Shown one piece after another: positions 12,101 to 24,600 of a stretch of DNA of 64,000 bases. Under the pieces are notes generated by a model. That model searched no databases, was not told the DNA's origin, and was given only the letters and a program-made list of their open reading frames with translations. The position numbers and the translations under genes were made by a program. How positions within the stretch are numbered: position 1 is the stretch's first letter; every line of letters begins with the position of its first letter. This DNA is from Xylaria sp. FL1777 (lineage: Eukaryota > Ascomycota > Sordariomycetes > Xylariales > Xylariaceae), in NCBI GenBank assembly GCA_022578965.1, contig MU400637.1:48077-112076 (forward strand). The letters are read 5' to 3'.

Positions 12101-14468
12101 ATTTTTTAAAATAGTTTTGCTAAGCGTTATTTAAATAAGCGCTTAAAAATCTTTTAATAAACGTATGCTTATGTATAATTTTTATATTTTAAACGTAGTA
12201 TTTTTTTGATTTTTATATTTTATGCTTTATAAACTAAAGCTTTAAGCGCTTTTAGTTTTAAGTGTTTAACGCATAAATGCTATAAGTTTTTTATATTTTT
12301 TTTTAAATTAAAAAGATTTTTTAACTATTTTTATAAGCGTTAACTTTTTTTAGCATTTTGTTTATGTATTAGTACAGTTTTTAAGCTTATATTTAAATTT
12401 TTTTTTATTTTTTTTTTAGTGTTTTATAAATTTTTTGTTAAGCTTTTATTTTTACTTTTAGCATATTATAAACGTTTTTTTAAGTTATTTTTTTTTTTTT
12501 AGCGTTTAGTATTAGTTTTGCTGCGCTTACTGAAATTTTTTTAAAAAATTAAAAGGGTTTAATTATTAAAGATCAATTAAAGTAAACAATAATAAGCTTA
12601 TATTTAAAGAAAACTAAATTGTAACGCTTTTTAAAAGTAGCTATAAATGCTTTTTTTTTTTGTTTTTATAGCATAAAATATAATTAAGTTTGCTATACTA
12701 AATTTTGCTATTTTGTAATTTAGCTTTTAAAATTATGTTTATATAAAAGCTTTTTATAAGCGTTACTTTTGTAAGTATAAAGTCTTTTGTTTTTTTGCTT
12801 TAAACGTTTGCTAGTACGTTTTTTATAATTTTTTTTCTAGTTTTAAAAATTAAAAATTAGCTTATATTAGTTTTAACTACTTTGCTATTTTTTGCTAAAA
12901 CAAAACATTTAAGCACTAATAAATCTTTATAGTTAACTAAATATATTATTTTATAATTATTTATTAAAGTGCTATTTAATAGCATATAAAATGCTTAATT
13001 AAATATTATATATATTTTTTAGCGCTTTTTATTAGTTATAATAGTAGTTAAGTTAATAAATATGCAAATAACTTTTTTTTTTAAAAAGTTTAAGTTTTTT
13101 TAATTTAAGGTTTATGCTTTTTAAAAGAAATAAAAAATGCTTTACTTATTTTTGCTTATTAACTGCTTTAAGTTTTTTTATTAAAAGAAATTATAGCGCT
13201 TTTTAATGTTTTTTACTTATTTTTTAGTAAAATATTTTATTAAACAAAACTTAGTATTACTAGTAATTATATATTAAAAAATTACATAAGTACATAAGTT
13301 TTACTTATATGTTTAATTAAAAGTGTTATAATATACGTAATTATGTTTACGTTTTTAGCAAAATGCTTTTTATGTTTAGTTTTAAGCATAATTAAGTAAT
13401 TGTTTTTTTAATATAATATAGTTTATAAAAGCATATATACTTAATTTTTTTTTTTTTAAAAAGTATAATTATATAATATATTTCTAAAGATTTTAGCAAA
13501 CTAGTTAAAAATAATTACTAGCTTTTTTAGTAGCTTGTTTTTAATAAGCTTATTAAGTTATAACTTAGTTTAACTTAAAGCTATTTGTTGTTTTACTACT
13601 TTTAAAAAGGTTTTTGCAGCTAAAACGCTTGTAATTTTTAATAATTAGCACACTTTAGCTTGCTAGTAAGCAATCTTTTAGTTTTTAAACTACTTTATAA
13701 TATTTATATTTTTTTAATAAGCTTTAACAAGCGTTTTTTAGTATTTTTATAGTATAAACGTTTAAATGCTTAACTTTAAAAAAGCTAATTTACTTTTTAA
13801 AACTTTTATTAAATCTTATATATAAATATATTCGTTTTTAATAATTTAGGTGCAACCTATTTTAAAGCACTATTTATTTATAGTTTTATTAATTTATATA
13901 AATAGCGCATTATATTTAGCTATATAAGTTGCTTAAACTATTGTTTTTTTAAAATATTTTTTAGTTAATTTATTTACTAGCGCTTTAACTTTTATATATA
14001 ATAGCTATATATTATTAAAAGTTAAAGCTAATAGCTTTAGTTAGCTTATTATAGCAAATTATTATTTAGCTAGTTTTTTGTTATAGTAAGTTTGTTTTTG
14101 TTCGAAAATTAGTTTAATTGCTAGTTTGTTTAATAGTAGCTTAAAACCATAAGTTAAATTATAGTTTTTAGTTAATTTTAGGCTAACTAATAATTATATT
14201 TTTCGCACTTTTATATATGCTTAAAAATAAGTATACTATTTTGCTTAGTTTTAGTAAGTTTTAAGCAAAAACTTTTAAAAAAGCTTTTACTACTTGTACA
14301 AATTTATAATATAAGTATTAGTAAGCTTAAAAAGCGCTACTAAGTAATTTTAAAATATTTAATTAATTTAATATAAAAAAAAAAAAAAAAACAGCTATTT
14401 TTGCTAGTTCTAAAAAAAGCACTATTATTACTAAAGCATTAGTCCGTTAAGCAAACTAGGCTTATAAC

Positions 14469-14739
14469 TTTAAAAGATTTAACTATACATAATAAAAATA
14501 AACTAGCGCTTTTATAAAGCGCTTTTTAGTTTAGGTTAAAAACGTATATTAAAAAGTTATATTTTATTTTTTTTACTTATTAATTTCTTAGTATATTTAT
14601 ATGTGCTATATACTATTAGTTACTTACGTTTATTTAGTTAAACCTTAGTTAACTTAACTTTATAAAGTAAATAGCACTTATAATTATAAATAGCTTACGC
14701 TATGTCTTTTTCTTAGCTTAAGTAAAGCGCTCCGTTACA
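14469..14739 (-). repeat. Family Z LTR, right copy (inferred 5' LTR)
   Basis: Direct partner of 6,811-7,080. It keeps more of the original sequence at its right edge (GCGCTCCGTTACA), which gives a canonical TG start when read on the minus strand. No convincing primer-binding site could be identified inside it, because the adjacent sequence is RIP-degraded. Confidence 0.8.
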
Positions 14740-14744
14740 AAAAT

Positions 14745-16043
14745 TAAAAAAAGTTTAATAATTAAAACAAATATAAAGTAAAGCTTAAAAACATATTAAC
14801 ATTAATATAATTAAAAATACTTATAAAACTATAATTATTATTTTTAGCATTTACTTTGCTTTTTTTATATTATAAATATTTAGCAAACTTATTAATAATA
14901 TTATAAGCATAAAAAATAACAATAAAAAATATATAATATATTATTATAATATAAACAATATAATAATAGTATAGCTTAAGCATTATAATATGTTTAATAA
15001 ATATAAATTTTAAACCAATTAGTAATACTTTAATATAAAGCACTAAAGCATGTACTTTTATTTTAAAAATTAATATTATAGCAAAAAAACATAATAATAA
15101 GCAGTTATAAAAGCGTAAACTATATAGCAATAAACTATTAGCTATTTTATTTAGTATTATAAATTTAATAACTAATAAAAACTATAATAAAATAACTTAT
15201 AACATTAAATATATAAGCTTAATATTAGTTAATATATATATTTAAATTAAGCTAGTTATAAATATATACTATAAAAAGTATAGCAGCAATAATAAAATAA
15301 ATTTTTATATAATTATAATATATTAGCAACTAATGAAATACATAGTAATAATAGTAGTAAAAAAAATAAAATTAATAGTTAAAAAAAAAGATTAATATAA
15401 ATACTTAAATAAAATAGTTTATTATTTATTACTATTTTATATTGCTTAATATATAAGCTATATATAAGCTATATTTACTTAATAAGCTTACTATAAAAAG
15501 TATAAAAGCAGCTTAAATAATATATAAGCAAAATAATAGTTTAAAAAATAATAAGCAATTAACTTTGCTTATAATTTAGTTATAAAAAAGCTAAAGCAAT
15601 AAAAAGCTTAAGTAATAAAAAGGTAGCAATAATATTAAAGCAAGTAAACTATAATGCATTAGTAATATAATAAAAAAAAGTTTAAAAAAACTAAAAAAAG
15701 AAAAGCAGTATATTTAACTAAATAAGTATTAAAACTAAAAGAACTACTATAAATAATATAAAGCAAGCAATAATATTAAAACAAACAAACAATAAAGCAA
15801 AAAGAATATAAAAAGAAAAAAAACTATAAATTAACTATATAAAAATGAATACACTTAATAAATAACATAATATAAATAAATAAATAACTTAAAAGCAAAA
15901 AAGTAAAAAATAAAGCACTTAATAAAATTATAGTAAAACTAATATAACTTAAAAATAAATATAAAATGTTTTTATTTAGCTATTTAAAAACATTAAGCTG
16001 CTTATAGTTTGCTTTTAACTTAAAAGCATAGTTTTTACTTATA
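14745..16043. other. A-rich gene-free stretch with a short repeat shared with 58.1 kb
   Basis: No gene is supported. An 86-codon frame on the complement of 14,870-15,130 is Ile/Leu/Tyr/Phe-rich, as expected from AT-rich noise. About 130 bp at 15,205-15,335 (around TACTATAAAAARTATAGCAGC) matches 58,140-58,265 in the same orientation, so this is also decayed repeat DNA. Confidence 0.45.
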
Positions 16044-16353
16044 TATTAAAATAAAGCAGTGAAATTGCGCAAAATTTACTATACTACTTTAATTGCAAGA
16101 AAATAAGTCATAACTTACGCATTTAAGTAATTAAGCCATATATAAATTAAGAAATAAAACAATTAATTAAAAAGCTATTTAATAATATAAATAAAGCAAT
16201 TATAGCTATTTTTTATAATATTATACGTAATAATTAAGTTTATACTTTAAAGTTTAGCATAATATTTATATTTATATTCTTATTATATAATTTAGCTTAA
16301 ATTTATTTTAATTAGCTAGTTAGCTTATTTAATTACTTTATTTTATTTTAATT
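16044..16353 (+). repeat. Family A LTR, copy 2 (5' LTR)
   Basis: Same 310-bp unit as at 520-829. Here the right flank, not the left, is shared with another copy (50,243 inverted), which identifies it as a 5' LTR. The right terminus has decayed to TTTAATT. No primer-binding site was recognised just inside. Confidence 0.7.
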
Positions 16354-19197
16354 TCTTTTTATTAAAATATAACTGCTTTTAGTTTATTTTAATACTTATA
16401 ATTATAAAGTTTTTTATATTTATTAGCGTTTTTTAAATAAGGTTAATATTATTTTTTTTTGCTTATTTAGTTTTATAAGTTTTTATTTATTTTTGTTGCT
16501 ACGTTTAAAAATAGTTTAAGCTTTAATACTTATAAAAGCATTATAGCTTTATTAAAACTAGTTTTAGCTTTTTTATATATTTAAATATATAAGCAAAAGC
16601 TTTTAAAAGTGCTTAGCGTGTTTTTTTATAAAAGTGCTTATAAAAAGTTTATACTTTTTTTTTTTAAATTATTAAGTTTAGCTAAGTTTTATATTTAGTT
16701 TGTTATACTTAAAAGAAATAATATTTCTAAAAGTATTTATAATAATATAATTTTGCATTTTTAAAACGTTTTTATATTGCTTATAATAAGAGCTTTTTAA
16801 TATAAACATGAGTTTTTTTTGCTAGAAACTTTTTTTATGCTTTAAAATAAAAAGTAATAAAAAAACAAAATAATTAATTTTTTGTTTTTTTTTTAGTGTT
16901 TTTTTTTATTTTATATATTTTTAATACTTAATAATAAAAAAGCTAACTTATTAAATCTAAAAAAAGTTACTTTTAGTACTTATAAGAATTTATAAAGCTT
17001 AATATTTATTATAAGCAATAAAGGCAGATTTTTTTATAACTTAAAGCTAAAATACTTTTTAAAGTTTTTTTTTAAAAAGTAAATAAGCTATTTATAACTT
17101 TTTTAATTATTAATATTTTTTTTTAAATATTACTTTATTAAGTTATAAAACATATAATATAAATATAAAGCTTTAATAAATTTATATATATAGTTATTAT
17201 ATTAACAAAAGCAAAAAAATATAAAATAGCTTAATATAACTTTTATATTAAAATATTTTATTATTTAATATTTTTATAACTTTTAAAAAACTTATTTATT
17301 ATTTTTATTAATAATATGCTTAAAGTTTAAAATATATACTACTTTTAAAACAATATTAATAAAAATAATAATTTAATAATTATTTAAGCAATATTTTATT
17401 ATAAAATACTTTATTTAAAAAGTTTTAATAATTATTATAGCTTATTTTATGTTTTATTAGTTTATAAAAAGATTTTTTATAAATTAGCTATATTTAAGTT
17501 TAATACTTATTTTTAAAGTTTTAGCTTTTTTATTTATATATAACTAAAGCAATATATTTAATAAAGCTTTTATTTTGCGTTTATTTAGTTATTTTTTAGC
17601 GTTTAGCTTTATAAAAACGTTTATAATATAAATAGCTTTAATTTTTTAATTTAATATGTTTATTTTATAAAACTTCTTATAATAACTAAAAATAATAAGC
17701 TTTTTTTAATGATTTAAATACTTTTATTTATATTAGTAAGTTTTTTTAGCAGTTATTTATTATTAAAAAAAAAGGTTTTTAGTTATTATTATTTATTATT
17801 TTTATATATTATATTTAAAACTTTACTTAATAAAAAACATTAAGCTAGTTTTTAATTATTATCAAGCTTTAGCTTATTAAAATGTTTTAAGTTATTATTT
17901 TTTTAATAATTATTTAAAGCTTTTTTTATTAATAGTTTTTTTAAAAATTTTATAAATAATACCTGCAAAATATTTAATTTTTATGTTATAAGTTTTTATT
18001 TTTTATATAATTTTAACTTTATTATTAAAACTATTAAAAATTTTATAAATTTAACATTAAACTTATTAAAGCAAAAATTATTATTATTATAATGTTTTTT
18101 AATTTTAAATAAGTATTATAGTAATATTATAAAACTTTTTATAGCTATAAATCTTAATATTTAGTTTATAGCTTATAAAAATACGTTTAAATATTTGTTT
18201 TTTAGTTTAATTATATAAAATACCATTTTATTTATATTTATTAAGCAGTTTTATGTTGCAAAATATATTATAAAAGCGTTTTTTTAAAAAGTTAACCGCT
18301 TTTTTATTAAGCAATAAATTAAAAGCATAAAAAACTCTTATTAAAATTATGTATAGTATAAACTATTAATATTTTAACGCTTTTTTATTATAATATTTTT
18401 TATATATTATATATATTATTTTTTTTTATATTTATTAAACTAAGTTTAAAAATAAGTTTTAATAAGTTTTGCTATTTTTAAAAAATAAACTGTTTATAAA
18501 GGTTATTTTTTTTTTATAAAATAAAATCTTAAAACAAACTTTAAAAAAACATTAACTAAAAAAAGCAATATGTTTTTTAATTAAACATTTTTTATATTTA
18601 ATTTATTAATTTATAAAAAAACCTAGTAAGCTAAATATTTTTTATACTTTAAACTTTTAATAATTATTAGTTTTTCTTTAAAGCTATTTTTAAAAAGCTT
18701 TTAGTTTTTTAAAAAACGCTTTTTATAAATAGCAATAAAGTTTATATATATATGCTTATTTTTTTTGCTTTTTATTTTTATTTTATAATTTGCTATTTTT
18801 TATATTAAATGTTTATATGCTTTAATATAAAGTGCTAATGTTTTAAGGCTTTTAAAAAAAGATATATTTATTTTTAGCTAATTAATAGTACTAATAATTT
18901 CTTTAAAAATAAAAAATATAATAATTAAAAGCATATATATATAATAAAAGCAATTTTTAATAATATTTAAGCATATATATATATTTATTATATTTTATAA
19001 TTAAATAAAAAATATAAACAAATTAAAGATTTTAATATAAGTTAAAAATATAAAAGCAAATAATATTATAGAAAAAATATAAAATATAAATATTAATATT
19101 AATACTATTTATTATATATAATTTAATATTTTTAATTGCTAATTTAAGTTATTATTTTTTAATAATTATAAAAATTTTTAAATATAAATGCTAAAAG
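16044..19197 (+). mobile_element. LTR retrotransposon family A, 5' LTR plus internal region (truncated)
   Basis: Starts with a 310-bp LTR (16,044-16,353) and continues into internal sequence that is collinear, inverted, with 47,340-50,553. The two coordinates add to about 66,600 along the whole length, so indels are few. Landmarks include AGCTTTATAAAAACG near 17,608 matching 48,985, AAGCAATATGTTTTTTA near 18,563 matching 47,970, and CATATATATATATTTA near 18,970 matching 47,560. Homology stops at about 19,197, just before a 65-bp GC-richer island, so the element is cut there. No coding motif survives. The 3' half of the element would resemble 1-519 and 57,111-57,613. Confidence 0.7.
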
Positions 19198-19213
19198 CAT
19201 TTATATTAAATTT

Positions 19214-19278
19214 AAGCATACGCCATAACTTATACAAGTTTTGGGGCAAGTATGGAAAAAAGGCCGAAGGTTTTCTGC
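19214..19278 (+). repeat. 65-bp GC-richer conserved island, copy 1
   Basis: Stands out from its surroundings by retaining words such as AGTTTTGGGGCAAG and AAGGCCGAAGGTTTTCTGC. It matches 40,019-40,083 over exactly 65 bp without gaps, with about 10 differences, mostly transitions. Both copies are in the same orientation, and both stay open in one reading frame whose shared residues include SFGA and KRPKVFC. It lies exactly at the breakpoint where family A homology ends. It was not recognised as any known RNA or protein and may be the end of a larger element or a short coding remnant. Confidence 0.7.
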
Positions 19279-19434
19279 AAAGTTAAATAAATAGTTAAAT
19301 TATTTTAATGGTTATTTATTTAATAACTATTTAAATAAAATAGAAATAAATATATGAAAATCATTATAAAATTTAATAAGGTTTAAGCTATTTAATACTA
19401 ATTAGAAAATAATTATTAATATAAAAATAAAAAA

Positions 19435-19634
19435 GAAATAATAAAGAAAAAGTTAAAGAAATAAAGAAAAAATAAAGAAAAATAAAGAAATATATAAAGA
19501 AATACATAAATACATATATAAATACATAAATAAATATATAAACAAATACATAAAAAAATACATAATTATATATATAAATACATAAATAAATATATAAACA
19601 AATACATAAAAAAATACATAATTACATAATTACA
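19435..19634. repeat. A-rich tandem repeats (AAAGAAAT-like and a 56-bp unit)
   Basis: An AAAGAAATA-like stretch is followed by a 56-bp unit built on AATACATAAATAAATATATA that occurs twice (from 19,521 and 19,577). It leads directly into the AAAT microsatellite and is probably slippage-derived. Confidence 0.7.
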
Positions 19635-19729
<95 letters not shown>

Positions 19730-19732
19730 ATA
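19635..19732. repeat. (AAAT)n microsatellite ending at an assembly gap
   Basis: About 98 bp of uninterrupted AAAT repeats run into the N block. The true length is unknown because the gap begins inside or beside the repeat. Confidence 0.9.
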
Positions 19733-19831
19733 NNNNNNNNNNNNNNNNNNNNNNNNNNNNNNNNNNNNNNNNNNNNNNNNNNNNNNNNNNNNNNNNNNNN
19801 NNNNNNNNNNNNNNNNNNNNNNNNNNNNNNN
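19733..19831. other. Assembly gap (99 N)
   Basis: A run of unresolved bases. Sequence to the left (family A remnant, island, microsatellite) and to the right (unassigned) need not be adjacent in the genome by exactly this distance. Confidence 0.98.
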
Positions 19832-21681
19832 AAATTTATTTTAGGTGCCTTAAACCAGAATAGTTCTTACGTTTGTATTTCTTTAGCTATATTACTTTTT
19901 TATTAATTACAACTTTTTTTACCTTTTTTAACACAAACTTGGAATTTTGGTTTAAAGCAATTATGTTAATTTTTCTGCTTATGTCCTTATTTAAAAAACA
20001 ATAAACCGTGATTTATTTACGTAGCAACTTTAAATCCGTTTAAAGTTATATTTAATTAATTAATTATTATATTTTGTATATAGTTATATTTTTTTCGTAT
20101 TTTTCTAACGTTTAGTTCTTGTTGCATTATATACTATAAATTTTCTAACCGAAATATTGTTTTTTTTATTATTATTTTCTTTGCAATTATTTCGCTTGCT
20201 TGTATAGTTTACTATATTAGCGTTTATGCTACTTTTTATATTTAAATTAACTAAATTTTTTAATATTACTTTTATTGCTTTTAATTTTAAAAATAATTTT
20301 AATTATAAAAGCAATAATTTAAACAAAAAATTTAATTTTGTACGCTAATAATAAATTGCAATAAATACGCAAAAATACTAGTATTATAATTATAATTAAA
20401 GCTATAATTATTATTAGTTTTTAAAAAAATAGCTTTTATTATAAACTGGAATTAATAACTAGTTAAAGCTATAAATGCGGAAAATAGTTAATGTATTAAA
20501 AAATTTTAAAGTTTAATAGCGTTTTTAAAAAGCTAATATTTAAATAAAATTTAAGAAAAATAATGCAAGTTATAATATTGCTAATATTTTTGCATTTTAA
20601 AACAAGCTTTCTATTTTATTTAAATAATTAGCTTTTACTAAATTTAATTTTAAAGCTTTATTAAGTTAAAAATGTTTATAATATATAATAAATAGAAAAG
20701 TTATTTTGTTTTTTTTAGTTTTAAATTTAAAACGCTTTTTTACGTTTTGTTGCTTTTTTTCTAAGTATTTTTATAAATTAGCAAACTAAGCATAAATCTT
20801 ATAACGTAACTAAAGCTAATATGCTTTTTTTTTTTATTGCTAAAGCATATATAATTATAGTTTTATTATTAAATATATATGCATTTTTAATAAGCAATGT
20901 TTTATAGCAATTTATTAGCAATTATTTTTATAGTAATAAAATATAAACTTAAATAATTAATACTTTTGCTTAATTTAAGGTATATATTAATTATAAGTTT
21001 GTTTTAAAATAGCTAAATAAAATAGCTAAACAAAATTATATATATAATAGCTAATTAACTAATGTTTTAGTACTTAAATTAATAAATATATAGCTTAACT
21101 TAAAGTATAATATTTATAACTTAAGTGCTATATTTATATATAATAATTTTAACTTTAAAAACAATATTTAAAATTTTAGCATAAGTTATAAAAATATTAT
21201 GTAAAATTTAACTAACTATTTTATAATTGCTAGTTTAAACATGCTTAACTTATTTATGCAATTATAATAATATATTATTACTTCTTTTAAAAAAAAATAG
21301 CTTTTTTTTTATTTAATGCTAACTTTAGTTTATATAAATAAAACAACTAATTATTTATTAGTTTATACTGTTTATTCTTTATTTAAATTATTACATTTAA
21401 AAAAGTTTGCTTTATTTTTAAATATTATATAACTGCAAAATAACGTTAGTTATATTTTGCAAATTTTTACTATTTATAAAAACAAAACAAAAATATTTAA
21501 AGTATATTAAGTTTATAATACTTTATTTTGCATTATTTTAAATTATTAAAACTATAATAAACAACTTATAATAATATATAAAAATTAAAAAATTACATTT
21601 TTTATTTAAGTTATAATAGCTGCTTAAATAAAAGCAAGTAATATATATAATTATAAACAATAAATGCTTTTTATATTAGCT
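19832..21681. other. Gene-free AT-rich stretch between gap and DNA transposon
   Basis: No gene or repeat partner was recognised. The first 250 bp (around TTAGGTGCCTTAAACCAG) keep somewhat more C and G than the rest and may be less heavily RIP-mutated. No open frame of note was found there. Confidence 0.4.
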
Positions 21682-21689
21682 TTTTTTTA
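21682..21689. repeat. 8-bp target-site duplication, left copy (TTTTTTTA)
   Basis: Identical to 25,269-25,276 at the other end of the transposon. The octamer is low complexity, so it is weaker evidence alone, but its length agrees with the two MITE insertions. Confidence 0.65.
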
Positions 21690-24600
21690 GGGAATTAATA
21701 TAAACACATGAAGAATTAATACAAACATATGATTTTATAAACATATAATGCTTTTATTAGCTTAATTAAAACACGGACTTTATAGTACTTCTTGCTTTAA
21801 TAAACCTACTTTTTACTTTTATACAACTAATTAAATTTCTAGCTTAATTTTTTTTTAATAGCATTATTTTTATGCAAACTTTTTAATATAAGTATTATAA
21901 TAAACTATTTATATAACGTATTAGCTTTTAAATATTAACATTTTATATGTTATAATAGTAGTTTTTACTTATAAAACATTATTAAACTACTATAAACAGT
22001 TATATTAAGTATTTATTAATTTAATTATTTTACCTTTTATTAACTTTTTTGCTTTTAAATATTAAGCTGCATTTAATGCTTGCTAAACTTGCTATTTGTA
22101 GTTTTTTTTACTTTAAGCATTATTAATTAACTACGTATTTAGCGCTAAATAAAAAAATAACTATTGCTTTTTTTAGTACTGCTATATTAGCTTTTGCTTT
22201 GTTTAAGCTTAGCTAAAGTTAACTTATTTTAGTTATTTAGTAAGCAACCTTATTTTTAGCTTATTAGCTATTTTTTTAAAGCTTTGCTTAATAGCTTACT
22301 TAGTTTAATTATAAGCTTATTAAAAATTGCTTTTGTAAAGTTTTTTAGTTAATTATAAAGCATTGTAGCAATTTTAAAGTTATAAATTTGTTTATATATA
22401 TTTTTTAATAATAATTTTTGCAACTTTTAACATAAATAAATATTTAATTTATTAAAAAAGCTTATATATGCTAGCTTAAAGTAAACTTTATAATAATATA
22501 AGATTTTAAGTTTAACAAAAACTAAACAGTTATTAGTATAATATTTAATATTTATTAAAAAAAGGTTATTTATGCTTAGTATAGCTTTATAAGCAATTTA
22601 ATATTGCTAATTAAATAAGTTAAGCTTTTTTAAAGCTATAATTATTTAAAGCTTACTTAAGTAATTAAAAAACAATAATAAATATTTATGTTAAGTTAAA
22701 ACTTTATTTTAAGCATAAGCTTATTTAAAGTTATGCTTTTAGTTAGCTATTATTTTTTATATTGCTTTAATAAAACTATATAAATAACTTATATTATTTA
22801 AAAAGTAGCTTTTTATATTATTATTGCTTGCTTTTATGCTTAATATAAAATAAATGCTAAAGTTGCAATATTTATAAATATAATAATATATTTATTACAT
22901 TTTAAAAAGCATATAAATTTTATAAATATATTATAAAATAAAGCGCTAGTTATTAAATTATTAGTAAAAATTAATTTATGCTTTTTTATATATAGCTTGT
23001 GTTTTTGCAAATATTACTTTTTTTTATATAATTAAAACGCTTTAGTATATATAAGGAATTTTTTTGTTATTAATAAACGTAGCTTTAACTAGCTGCTTGT
23101 TTAAAAAAGTTAACTTTACTAATATTTAATTAGCAAAAGTAGCATTTTTATTTTTGCTAATAATAAAGCTATTATTGTTAATTTAACTTAAAACTTATTT
23201 TTGTTTAAGTTTAAGTAAAACGTTAAAATTAATATAATATATATAAATTTACTGCTATAAAAAAAAAAAACTAATGATTTAATGCAGCTTTTATTGCTTT
23301 ATTATAATTAATTATAATTATATTAAGCTTTTATATTATATGTTATATTATAAGCTAATAAATATTTTTACCTAAAAACTAAAAGCTTTTTTGCTTTTTA
23401 TTATTAATTAAGCTAAATATAATATTAAAAACCATTTTTAAGCAAGTTTAGCTTATTGCTTAAAATAATAGTAGCTTAAATCAATTAGTATTATATGTAT
23501 TATTAAAGCTAATAACCTTAAAAAATTGCTTTTATATTTTTAAGCAGTAAAAAACCGTTTAAACTAGTTTAATTAAGCAGTTTAGCTTATTATTAGCTTA
23601 CTTTATTAAATAAAGAACTTTTTTTTTGTTAAAAAGCTTAATAAAAGCAGTAGTTAAGTTATAGCTATTTAGCTTAGTTTAATTAATAAAGCTTTAAGCA
23701 TTATAAATATTCTTTTAAGTAAAAACAAACTTTTTATATTGCTGTTTTATTATGCTTTAAATATTTTAAGCTTAAATATTAATTTAATAGTTAATTAATT
23801 TAATAGTTATTTTTACTAATTTTGTAAGCTTGCAATAAAAAAAGTAAGCAAAAAGGTTTAAGCTTAAGCTATAGTTATACTAATAATGTTTTGCATTTTT
23901 ATATAATTATAATAACTATTAATTTTTATTTATAGCTTTAATAATAACTATTTATTTATAGCTAGTTTTTTAAAACTTTTGCTACTAAAGTTTTTTGCTT
24001 TTGCTTTTTTTAACTTGTTTAAATTAGTTATATTTAATAAAAAATTAAATTAGTTGTTTTTTAAACAAGTATATATAATTTTTAGTAAAACTAAATTTAT
24101 TATTTTTTAAAAATAAATTAACGTAGTTAAAAAGCGCGTTAGCTAAAAAAAATAAGTTGCTTAAAATAAGTAAGTTAAAAATAGTTTTTAGAACTAAAAA
24201 TAATAAATAATAGCTAGCTAACAAAATGCTTGCTTTAAATAATAAAACTAGCATAAAAAAAGTTTGTTTAAGCAATGCTATTATAAATAAAGCAGCTTTA
24301 ATTAAACTTAATGCAAGTAATTTTGCTAGTAAACATTAAAGCAGTAAATATAAAAAAAAAAATTTATAGCTATTTAAATTTATTAATAACTACTTTTATT
24401 TATTTTTTTATTAATGTACGCGTTTATATAAGCAAACTAAGTTTATAAAAAGCTATTAACCTTTTTTTATAACTTTACAAATTAACTATAAAGCTAATGT
24501 AAATTTTTTTTAAGTAATAGTTAACAAGCTAGTAATATAAAACAATTTAGCAAACTAAAATCTTAAAAAAACAAAAATAAAACTAGCTTTTAAGCTAAGC

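Larger units (their letters stand above)
6811..14739 (-). mobile_element. LTR retrotransposon family Z, copy 1, full length (about 7.9 kb)
   Basis: Bounded by two direct LTRs of about 270 bp (6,811-7,080 and 14,469-14,739). A possible 5-bp target duplication, AAAAT, lies at 6,806-6,810 and 14,740-14,744. The interior is strongly T-rich on the plus strand. Retroelement coding strands are usually A-rich, so the sense strand is inferred to be minus, with the 5' LTR at 14.7 kb. No gag or pol motif survives because of RIP. Low-complexity remnants do survive: a polypurine block (7,931-8,010 plus strand), a poly-Gln-like block (8,531-8,583, minus strand) and a second polypurine block (8,623-8,790). 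An inverted, truncated copy lies at 33,312-39,950 and supports the internal structure throughout. Gypsy or Copia assignment is not possible. Confidence 0.75.

Noticed and set aside
14870..15130. 86-codon frame on the minus strand
   Set aside because: Ile/Leu/Tyr/Phe-rich membrane-like peptide, typical of translated AT-rich DNA. No initiation context, neighbours or homology could be recognised.
19214..19278. tRNA or small structured RNA at the 65-bp island
   Set aside because: I could not fit a cloverleaf, A/B boxes or any known snRNA. Only a weak stem is possible, so no RNA gene is called.
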